Position numbers and translations under genes: made by a program. A model generated the notes under the pieces. It was not told the origin of the DNA and ran no database searches. It saw only the letters and a program-made list of their open reading frames with translations. Positions 55,851 to 64,000 of a stretch of DNA of 64,000 bases are shown here, piece after piece. The stretch is from Purpureocillium takamizusanense. Lineage: Eukaryota; Ascomycota; Sordariomycetes; Hypocreales; Ophiocordycipitaceae. The stretch lies in the NCBI RefSeq assembly GCF_022605165.1, contig NC_063072.1, positions 806,001-870,000 of the forward strand, given 5' to 3'. How positions within the stretch are numbered: the first letter of the stretch is position 1; each line of letters starts with the position of its first letter.

Positions 55851-58340
55851 ACCTTTAGTAGTTAGTTAGAATGCCGCTTCCTTGCCAGCACAGACCAGAC
55901 CAGCCCAGCCAGCCCGGCCAACAGCACGACCCAATTGCGCTCGAGCTTCAACGCCTGCATGTGGCGGCCGACGGTTCCTAATTCGACGGGGGACCAGCAG
56001 CTCGTAAACTAACTACTACTGTAAGTAGCAGGAATGGGTTGATGGATTGATTCAAGGCGAGTGAGTGGTGGCAGAAAGGTGCGAGCGAGCGGGTGGCTGG
56101 CACGCCAGGGCGCCATGCAAGCCCTTCGATAGCATTGAAGCCTAAATTTATGTGTGTACATATGTGCACGTCCATACGGTGCATTCTGCCCTGTCACTCA
56201 CTGCCTGTCTGTCAAGGTGCTTCCCTTAGTTGTTGCTTCTTGGGCTGACAGGCGGGACGAGATAAGGTAGTAAACTCCTGCATGCCCCCCCCGGCACCCG
56301 CGCGCCCCGACGGTCCGTCAGTCTGACGCCGCCCTCCCACCCGTTTCGCGGGGAAAGGGTCGATGAGTCGATAGTTGCAGATAGTAGCTGGACGCTTAAT
56401 CTTATTTTTATTCTCTGGCAGGAGAGCGGTACGTACACTAGCTTCTTCTCCTGCTGCAGGTGGGGATCGATGCATCCATCGAGAATGATTATGCTTTTGC
56501 GGGGGAGCCCTGCCCAGGTTAGGCTACTTCGTACGTAGCTACGTAGCATGCAGGCAGGCGCGGCGTTGTATCGTTTGTGTTTGGCGTTACACCCGGATGA
56601 GTGAGGCTCAACTTACACGGTTCAATAGCTATCACCACCACCACCACCACCACCACCACATCACCTCACAACCCGCCCGGGAACAGCAAAACGTGTGAGT
56701 GTGTGTGTGTGTGTATGGTTCCTGCTCACTACAGGAACGTCTTCATCTCCCCCGTCCCGTCAACCACTCGGTCCGCCGCCAACGACTCCCCAAGTCGAGG
56801 CCAGCAGCTGCACACACATACTGCAATCCCACAGCCATCATAGGCATCGAGGTCCGCACCAACGCCACCACTCGCATCGTTGGCAGCCCGTGTGTCGATG
56901 GTGAGAATGCAGGAGACAGCCCTATGGGTGCCCCGCCGCCATCCGCGCGGGACTCCTTGCTGCTTGTTGGTTGGGCCTCCCCGCCGCCACCCCCTGTTTG
57001 CTCGGCCTTCTTTGCTCGCCTTCCTCCTCCTGCTGCGCTTGGCCCCTCGGGCTGACGCCAGCTGAAGTTGAAAAAGCAAGGCTGCCCTGTTTCCTTCTCA
57101 CGGCAACTGCCGCCGCACGCTTGCCATCTATTTTCATGCTCTTGGCTGCCAAGCGCATTTGAGACCTGCGTTGAGCTAAAATCAATTCTTAAATTTTTCA
57201 GGATCATGGCAGAGTTCGTGCGCTGGGAGGGCGGCGTTGATTGATGCGGGTGGTGGTTGGTGGTTCCCATCGTTCCTGAGCTGTAGTTACCATGTACGAT
57301 TCTTCTTCGCCCCTCGTTGGCTCATCGACATCGGCACTGCCAACCACAAGTCATGGCTCTCTCGACGACCGTCTTCCGGGCTTGCTTGCGGGTGTCGCCC
57401 CTCCTCTTCGAGTGGCACAGAAACCTTAAAACAACCCTCGTATTTTATAGTTGTCGTAGGACCAGAACGTCGTTCCTTGGGGCGGCGAGGGCGCCATCCA
57501 CTCCATGTCAGGGGCGAGCCTGCTCTCTCACTGTTGAGTTCCCTCTCCCACTCGCAACGAAAAGCCATGTCCAGCTGCTGCATGGTTCAGTCCCGGAGGC
57601 GCCAAGGCCGTTGTGCACGCACGTCTGCATGGCTTCAACCTTTGGCCTCGCCACCACCACCACCATCATGGCCAAGTGTCGCCGCAGCCCAACCACCCCG
57701 GTCCTCAGCCCCGGGTCGTCGGTCGACCGGCCGCCGCCGCCGGCTCGTCCACCCCGTTGAACGTGGAGCCCCAAATGCTAGCCAGCTTTCTCAGCCGGGC
57801 CAGCTCTCCCCCTGCGCCTCCCCAAGCCATGGCGGTCTGCCGTGTGGGTGAATATGTGTCTGTGTGTGCGTGATCCTGTCGGGCTTGGACCTCAACCACC
57901 ACAAACGCCGCTTCTCTCTCAGCTAATACATGCCCGTGTCCAATCAAGACCGCATGTGCTGACCGACCTTCACAAAAAGGAACCTCCTGGTACGAAGGCC
58001 GATCCAGGTCGCATCCATCCCCGGACCGGGACAGAGTCGACAGGAACCCGAACGGGAGGATATCCTCGCCTGAGCGGGCTCATCGTCTATGGAATCTCGG
58101 CCTCGTCTATCAATAGTGAGGCTGAGCAGAGCTCGTGTTGAGGTGTGCTATCCTGCAAGCCAAAACCATATTGCAAGGCCGGCAACAGGGGCAACGTGAG
58201 AGGGTGTGACTTGTCCATCTGGTCTTGGCAACATCCAGCGTCCGAGTCTAGGCCAACGGCAACGTTCCAGTTGCGCGAAGGCTCGCGAAGCTGTTCATCG
58301 TGGCAAGTTAGCTGAGGGGCTCTCCTCGACAGACCTCTTC

Positions 58341-58348
58341 TATATAAG
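58341..58348 (+). promoter_or_regulatory. TATA box of the Cys-rich repeat gene
   Basis: TATATAAG lies about 210 bases before the ATG at 58555. Between them is a pyrimidine-rich leader with a long T run (about 58485-58510), the usual core-promoter layout of strongly inducible fungal secreted-protein genes. Confidence 0.6.
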
Positions 58349-58554
58349 GTCGACTGTCGCGCTCTGTTGTGAAAATCAAAAGAGGACTCTCCAGGCAGCC
58401 TCAAGAACACAAGCCTTTGAACCTCGATCAAGGTCAACACAACAACTCTCGTTCTTGACACAAGTTTCTCTGTCGTGTTTTACCTTTTTTTTTTCTTCTT
58501 CTTTCTCGCTCAAGCATTACAAACGTCTCTCGCTTACGAGCAGCGTTGCCCGTC

Positions 58555-59547
58555 ATGCTTCTCAAACAGGTGCTCGTTACCGCCTTCTTCGCCCTCGGGC
58601 CGGTCTCCGCCATGCCCGGCGCGCACGGCGACGCGGCCGACATCGTGGACCGGGATGCCGACGCCAACCTCGACGCCCGCACCGTGGTCGTTCCCATCCA
58701 CAATTGCGGCAACGATGCCAACTGGAGCGACTTCTGGAAGAAGTGCATCTGCAAGGAACATGACAAGAAGTGGGACGACAAGTCCAAGTCCTGCAAGTGC
58801 GACAACGGCAAGGTCTGGCTCGACCATAAGTGCCAGTGGGACTGCGGCAAGGATGCCAAGTGGGATGACCACTCCAAGAAGTGCGAATGCAAGGACCACG
58901 GCAAGGTCTTCAACCCCAAGGACAAGTCCTGCAAGTGCCCCGATGGCAAGAAGTGGGACGGCCGCAACTGCGTCCCTGACTGTGGCCACGAGGCTCATTG
59001 GGACAGCCGCGACAGGCGCTGCGAGTGCGACAACAACGGCAAGATTTTCGACCCCAAGCACAAGACCTGCAAGTGTCCGGATGGCAAGAAGTGGGATGGC
59101 CGCAACTGTGTCCCTGAATGCGGTCACGAGGCTCATTGGGATAGCCGCGACAGGCGCTGCGAGTGCAACAACAACGGCAAGATTTTCGACCCCAAGCACA
59201 AGACCTGCAAGTGTCCGGATGGCAAGAAGTGGGATGGCCGCAACTGTGTCCCTGAATGCGGTCACGAGGCTCATTGGGATAGCCGCGACAGGCGCTGCGA
59301 GTGCAACAACAACGGCAAGGTCTTCAACCCCAAGGACAAGACCTGCAAGTGTCCTGGTGGCAAGAAGTGGGACGGCCGCCAATGCGTCCCCGACTGCGGC
59401 CGCGACGCCGACTGGAACGGCAAGGTCAATAAGTGCATCTGCAAGGCCAAGGGCCAGGTCTATGATCCGAAGAGCAAGACTTGCCACTGCCCCATCGGCC
59501 ACAAGTGGGACGACCGGTCCCATGACTGCAAGAAGCTTCACCACTAA
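58555..59547 (+). CDS. Secreted Cys-rich protein of tandem 46-residue repeats
   Basis: A 330-residue single-exon protein I cannot place in a named family. It begins with a signal peptide (MLLKQVLVTAFFALGPVSA, cleavage probably before MPGA) and a ~30-residue acidic pro-like segment. The rest is tandem 46-residue repeats in exact 138-bp register, beginning at 58798, 58936, 59074, 59212, 59350 and 59488, with a partial unit before. Each full unit has six cysteines spaced C-x10-C-x3-C-x12-C-x-C-x13-C-x. The motifs GKKWDGRNCVP, HWDSRDRRCEC and GK(I/V)F(D/N)PK are conserved. The units are hydrophilic with invariant Trp residues, suggesting small disulfide modules. The units starting 59074 and 59212 are almost identical in DNA. 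Possible roles are surface/wall protein, effector or host-material binding; none is shown. Start: the ATG two codons downstream of an alternative TTG/GTC context, fitting the signal peptide. Confidence 0.88.
   Translation: MLLKQVLVTAFFALGPVSAMPGAHGDAADIVDRDADANLDARTVVVPIHNCGNDANWSDFWKKCICKEHDKKWDDKSKSCKCDNGKVWLDHKCQWDCGKDAKWDDHSKKCECKDHGKVFNPKDKSCKCPDGKKWDGRNCVPDCGHEAHWDSRDRRCECDNNGKIFDPKHKTCKCPDGKKWDGRNCVPECGHEAHWDSRDRRCECNNNGKIFDPKHKTCKCPDGKKWDGRNCVPECGHEAHWDSRDRRCECNNNGKVFNPKDKTCKCPGGKKWDGRQCVPDCGRDADWNGKVNKCICKAKGQVYDPKSKTCHCPIGHKWDDRSHDCKKLHH
58798..59540 (+). repeat. 138-bp coding tandem repeat array
   Basis: Units begin at 58798, 58936, 59074, 59212, 59350 and (degenerate) 59488, each exactly 138 bases apart with no indels. 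Units three and four are nearly identical; the outer ones are more diverged, as expected for internal expansion of the array. The array keeps a long open frame on the opposite strand as a by-product of codon bias. Confidence 0.92.
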
Positions 59548-62468
59548 GAGGCTCGCGAGGGTTCATGTACCGTCCCTGCTTGACGCGGCCGTGAGTGCGC
59601 TCCTGTTTCCATGATGGGGCCGTTTCGGAACGTGAAGATGGGGGGGATCAGAGCGACTGTCACAGTCGAGTACATTTCTGTTTATACGTAACTTAACTAG
59701 TATTGTTGTTGTCGAGAGGGAGGATGAGTTAGTCTTACACAATGCCAATCGTAGTTGACATAGCCACGGTGCCTCAGCAAAGCTTGTATAGCCCCGTGAA
59801 TCGTATTGACTTCTTGATACGTACTAGCTAGCGGGCGCTTTCATCACCGCTGCATCGATCTGGCTACCTGATTCCGTAGGACGCCACGATTCTTTGCCTC
59901 TGCCGCGTATGGCTTGGCGCAGTTAATGTGGGAGTGGGCACTCGAGCGTTGCTAGCCACAACATAAATCCAGCACAATGGTTCTTGGAGTCTGCATCAAT
60001 TTGGCGCGTGGTCGAGTAGCGCTCCCAGAAACACATGATGTGCAGTCCGCTTGTTCGTCCGGGGTGGCCGAGGAGTGAGGGGCCCGCAGGGGAGGCAGCC
60101 GGTAGCCTCGCCTCGCCTCGGCCCGTCACAGCATGACACAGGCGGCGTGCGCACACGACACGTGCGACTGTGGCAAGGCGATGCGAGCGGCCCGCCGCGC
60201 CGGCGAGTCGGGGGCAGGGAGTTGGTGTCGTGGACTCGTGACAGAAAGCGATGTCAGCGGGCGGTTATGTGCACCCTTTCCCGTGAGTGGATGGGACGAG
60301 GTAGGTAGGCGCACGAGTCGGCCCATTTGGGCAAATGCAGCCGTCCCGTCTCGTCTCGTCCCGTCCCGCCGTGCAAGATCAACAGACTCCCGTGACGACG
60401 GACTTGTTTGAGCATACGTGGCTACGCATGGTGGTGGTGGCGGTGGTGGTGGAGGTGGTGCCTGTTAGAGACGTTGATTGCATTATTAGGAGTAGGCAAG
60501 TCGTAATTAAGAGGTGTGGCCGTCACACCTGCCGTGGTCAGGTGCTCGACAGAAGTTCTTTGACAGAATAACTACAGGGTAGGGGGCGATTCGGCATCAT
60601 GAGACGCCCTTGGATACCTTAGTAGATACCTATTCATAGTAGTTGAGTATTTCGTACATACAAAGGATACATGCGAATAAATCACGGGTGTCTTGTCTTT
60701 GCTTTCAAACACGTATATTGCAGTCGGCCCGTCCCCATGGTCCAGGTTACATGCATGTGCCTACCCAATATGGTGGCTGACGAGAACCAGACCAGGGTCG
60801 TGAGAGGCATGGCCACGGTCACGGTCTGCTGTAAGATACTTTGTAATAGTCTTTCGACTCCTCCGGTGTTTGTCAGTACCTAGTAGTCCTTAATGGAGGC
60901 ATGCAGGGGCTGCTGCTGCGACGCCTGCGCCATCACAAAGGAGGCGCATTCTGGCTACCTCCTGCCGAGTAGGTCATCACCCAGTAGTTCGGAGTAGGAC
61001 TCGGGAGTTAGTAGTACCATCAAGTTGCGTATTTGACAGGCGGTGGGTGGTCCACAGGGTCGCTGGCCCGCCCGCATGAAGCGGCACTTCCGAGCGGTCA
61101 CGGCGAATGGATGCTCATATTTTGCAACAAATTTGATTCAATACGAAAACCTTGTCGCTGATTGTCTTTGTGTGGTGTGAGTATGTGTGTGTGTGTGTAC
61201 CTTCGCCGAGTCAAGTTGCGAGTGCGCAGGCGGAGACTACATTCGACCTTCATACGAAGTACCTCAACCACCGCCATTCCGTCCCACCGAGTCGTGAACC
61301 GCCCCGATGCCCCTTTCCCATCTGCTGGGGGCACAAACCACTAACCAGGGAGGTACGAAATGTTAGCAGGCTGGTGATCCGCCCGTCGCTCTCGTTAGCC
61401 AGTGTCCCCCGAGTCGGCGTCCGGGGCCAGCGGCTCCGGTACTTGCCGGTACCTGCCAGCCGCGGGCCGCTGCCGCACCGCCGAAGGTAACGGCGAGTTG
61501 CTTGATCCCGACCCCGTTCAGCCAGCAGTGGAGGGCCCCGCCGCCCCCCGCCGCTACCTGGAAGAAGGTGCGAGGGTGCTGTCTCTCCGCCGTTTCCATT
61601 CGCAGGTGCGCAGCACTCACCCCGGCCAGCTTGTCCAGGCAGCGCATCCACCGCAGCCACTGTCGCTGGCCGCCGGCCTGCCCAAGCACCCGTGGAGCAC
61701 CTTACGGTAGTACGTTAGTAGGTACCTACAGTTGACTGCCCGGGCACCCACTGCATGGCATGGATCCGTGGCTCACGCTCACTTCCCACTGCTTTCTGAG
61801 TGGAGGCTTTCAACTCCAGCGCGGATTGGGAACCCGCCTCGGGCGCCTTCTTTGGTCCCGTCGTCGCCCTTCTGCAACCCCTCTTTCTCCCACAGACAGA
61901 CAAGACGGACTCTCGCGCCCACACACACGCACCCACGCGCACCCACCACGCACACACACACGCACACACACACACACACACACCAAACCTCTCTCAACCC
62001 ACCGGTCCTATCGCGCGCTTGCTCCTGTTCTGCACAGACGCAGCCTCACCTCACCTTCCGCACCCCTCGCCCGTCCGCTACCTCGAGCCGCGCCCCGTCG
62101 CGACCTGCCTCGCCTCGCCCCCTCAGCCGCCCAACGAGTTCGCAGGCCTTACTCGCTCCGTGGCCAAGCGTGGCATGCTCTCGGCACTCATCAATTCTTC
62201 GTCCGCCGCCGACGGCTCGCGACAACGGCTGACTCGTGGACCTGCCATGTCCTGAGGTGGCCTTTATCGCCGTGTCCCTCCCCCTGAACCGCGCGACAAC
62301 CATATTCCCTCCTGGCATCCCCAACTCGACCTGCATCGTTGAGCTCCATCGCCGGGTAGTCGCTCGCTGCGCCTTTCGCCGCCTGCTGCGTCGAGCGCTT
62401 CCCGTGCCTGCCACTGCAACCCTCCCCCAAGCCTGAGCCGCCCGCCGCGTCTCTCCCCTCCCTTCGCC
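59548..62468. other. Intergenic region, RasGEF promoter
   Basis: About 2.9 kb without a supported gene. It contains a CGTCTCGTC-type repeat near 60345-60370, TACC/GTAC-rich segments near 60610 and 61705-61730, and CA-rich DNA at about 61920-61982. A long pyrimidine-rich leader (62000-62460) lies just before the RasGEF ATG. The overlapping long frames at 61732-62287 are all compositional. Confidence 0.55.
61942..61982. repeat. CA-rich microsatellite
   Basis: Interrupted (CA)n run upstream of the RasGEF gene, preceded by related CACGCACC-type sequence from about 61919. Confidence 0.85.
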
Positions 62469-64000
62469 ATGGACGGCATCGTGGGCACCCCGGCGCCCGG
62501 CCACATGTACGTCCGCGCCCTTTACGATTACGAGGCCGACGACAGGACCAGCTTGAGTTTCCACGAGGGCGACGTCATCCAAGTCATCACCCAGCTTGAG
62601 AGCGGCTGGTGGGACGGCGTCATCAACGGTGTCCGTGGCTGGTTCCCCAGCAACTACTGCCAGATCATCGCCGGCGCCGACGACCTCCCCGAACCAGACC
62701 ACAACGGTCACATCGATCACCTCGACGACGACGACGACGCCGAGGAGCATGACGTGTACGATGACAGCTTCGAGCACGACGACGGGTCCGAAGTCGACGG
62801 CTCCAATGGCCTGCCCCTCGAAGGCATCGACATGGCCGACAAGTCGAGGGCCGATTTCTGGATCCCCCAGGCCACCCCGGACGGCCGTCTCTTCTACTAC
62901 AACATGATGACGGGTGACCGCAGCATGGAGCTTCCGCTCGAGTCCCCAACCTCCGCCACAGAAAGCGGCCCTCGAGATCGCATGAATGTCACCATACCCG
63001 ACAAGACGCGCCCTCCGCCCGAGATGATGGCAAGAGGCCTGATGCAAGACGAAGATGACGATTCCGCAACGTCTGCTTCAGAGGCCGAAGCAGAATCCAT
63101 GCTTCTTGCTTCGAGGGGTTATATGGTAATGCCCCCAGCTCGTGCGCCCGTTCATGCGCCTACCCGTAGCGCACCCGCCACTGACCACTGTGCATCTCCT
63201 CAGGCCCGCAATCGCGCGTCATTCACTGGCGCCCTCTCCCCTTCGACGTCTATGGATTCCATAAACGGCGCATCGCCGGCTCGACGCAAGCGCACCGACG
63301 GCTTACCCAACGGCAAGGCAGGGAGCAAAGAGCCTCCCAACATGGCCTCGGCCACCTCCTTCACCAGCACTACGTACAACCTCCCCACCACCGCTACCGT
63401 TCCGCGGTCCTTCTTCGACGATGGCTCTACTCCTCCCCTCACCTGGGGCCTGCTCGTGTCCAACATGAAGCGCGCCATCGATCGCTACCGGGAAGCAATC
63501 ACAAACAACAGCCGCTCCGAGTACGTTGCTAGAGCCGAAGACATATCCGACCATCTCCGCCTCCTGCTTGCCGCCGGTTCGGGAACCACGGACAACCACT
63601 CTGGCCAGCCGTCCATCATCTCGACGAACAAGGCATTGTATCCTCACTTCCGCGACATGATGTCAAAATTCTCTAAACTCGTCATTTCCTCGCACATTGC
63701 CGCCGCCGACTGGCCCAACGCGGAATCCGTACAAAAATGCTTGCAAGAGGCCGACGGCGTCCTTCTTGGCGTCTTTAGCTACGTGGACGTCGCGAGACAG
63801 CAGCGGGGCGAGGAGATCCCGAGGCTGTTCCCGGGTTTCGTAATCGGGAGCAATGCCGGTGGGAGCTGGCAAAACAACGGATTGGGACCGCGAGACCCTA
63901 TCGCTTCCAACTTCTTGGACGACGACGAAGGGGCCGTGGAACCTACTGCCATCCTCGATGGCAAGCTTCTCGAGAGACTTGACGAGCAGAAACGAATTCT
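62469..64000 (+). CDS. SH3-domain Ras guanine-nucleotide exchange factor (Cdc25-type), 5' part
   Basis: N-terminal part of a probable activator of Ras that would signal through cAMP/MAPK pathways. Exon 1 is 62469-63125. After a GTAATG...CTCAG intron, exon 2 starts at 63204 and is still open at the window edge, so the protein is truncated here (about 484 residues seen). Residues 14-67 form an SH3 domain (ALYDYEADDRTSLSFHEGD, GWFPSNYCQII). A WW-like segment around 129-155 (DFWIPQATPDGRLFYYNMMT) lacks a perfect second Trp. An acidic stretch lies between these two segments (about 84-106). Exon 2 carries the conserved helical region LTWGLLVSNMKRAIDRYREA and, further on, LPHFRDMM-like and SHIAAADWP segments seen upstream of RasGEF_N in fungal Cdc25 homologues. 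The RasGEF_N and catalytic CDC25 domains would lie beyond the window. Confidence 0.85.
   Translation, partial: MDGIVGTPAPGHMYVRALYDYEADDRTSLSFHEGDVIQVITQLESGWWDGVINGVRGWFPSNYCQIIAGADDLPEPDHNGHIDHLDDDDDAEEHDVYDDSFEHDDGSEVDGSNGLPLEGIDMADKSRADFWIPQATPDGRLFYYNMMTGDRSMELPLESPTSATESGPRDRMNVTIPDKTRPPPEMMARGLMQDEDDDSATSASEAEAESMLLASRGYMVMPPARAPVHAPTRSAPATDHCASPQARNRASFTGALSPSTSMDSINGASPARRKRTDGLPNGKAGSKEPPNMASATSFTSTTYNLPTTATVPRSFFDDGSTPPLTWGLLVSNMKRAIDRYREAITNNSRSEYVARAEDISDHLRLLLAAGSGTTDNHSGQPSIISTNKALYPHFRDMMSKFSKLVISSHIAAADWPNAESVQKCLQEADGVLLGVFSYVDVARQQRGEEIPRLFPGFVIGSNAGGSWQNNGLGPRDPIASNFLDDDEGAVEPTAILDGKLLERLDEQKRI

Larger units (their letters stand above)
53885..58554. other. 4.7-kb non-coding stretch upstream of the Cys-rich repeat gene
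   Basis: No supported gene. Features are a GGA run near 55215, a GCC run (about 55500-55520), a (GCAT)6 run (55827-55850), a CAC run (56636-56660) and a GT run (56699-56714). The last ~250 bases contain a clear TATA box and a pyrimidine-rich leader for the gene at 58555. Confidence 0.55.

Noticed and set aside
58798..59540. CRISPR-like or satellite array
   Set aside because: The 138-bp units are continuous coding sequence with no spacers, in a eukaryote; they are protein repeats.
58534..59544. 336-codon minus-strand frame of hydrophobic repeats
   Set aside because: Exact antisense of the Cys-rich repeat gene. The frame stays open only because each 138-bp unit is a multiple of three with biased codons. 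No start context or membrane-protein family match.

Overview
The window is nuclear DNA of a filamentous ascomycete. The genes are interrupted by short introns (about 50-120 bases) with GTRNGT donors, CTRAC/CTAAY branch sites and YAG acceptors. The protein set is that of Pezizomycotina: Pfa3 palmitoyltransferase, a Zn2Cys6 regulator, a fungal protoglobin and a BCS1-like AAA protein. Codon use is G/C-ending and intergenic DNA is full of microsatellites and TACGTA/GGTACC-type words. A Sordariomycete, possibly Hypocreales, fits best; that placement is inference. No bacterial, viral or CRISPR sequence was seen.

Layout: 1-4.8 kb is gene-free and microsatellite rich. 4.8-13.3 kb holds four minus-strand genes: PFA3, a small unrecognised protein, a multi-zinc-finger protein and the TFIIIC subunit Sfc1/Tfc1. 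13.3-18.2 kb looks like a decaying accessory island with visibly lower G+C. It carries a broken PI-PLC-X-like gene, unresolved coding-like debris, and a broken cysteine-rich single-pass membrane protein gene disrupted by an 11-bp tandem duplication. 20-34 kb is housekeeping again: RTS1 (PP2A B56 subunit), a CID/RS-domain RNA-processing protein, a DUF4748-type mini-protein, a WD40 inositol-polyphosphate 5-phosphatase and a Sec14/CRAL-TRIO lipid-transfer protein. 34.2-40.3 kb is a 6-kb gene desert of simple repeats. 40.3-45 kb holds the BCS1-like AAA ATPase, TRS31 and a small conserved protein.

45.4-51.4 kb looks like a maltose/alpha-glucoside utilisation cluster. A Zn2Cys6 regulator lies tail-to-tail with an MFS alpha-glucoside permease, which shares an ~800-bp divergent promoter with a GH13 maltase-type alpha-glucosidase. 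That promoter holds a phased array of CGGA(G/T)T motifs, a plausible regulator-binding platform. Permease import followed by intracellular maltase hydrolysis is the expected pathway.

52.6-53.9 kb encodes a protoglobin. After a 4.7-kb gap, a TATA-box promoter drives a secreted, cysteine-rich protein made of 46-residue repeats in exact 138-bp register; this is the most novel-looking coding feature. The window ends inside an SH3 RasGEF (Cdc25-type) gene that runs off the right edge.

Exon boundaries were derived by eye from splice signals, reading-frame continuity and family recognition. In every intact multi-exon model given, the summed exon length is a multiple of three.
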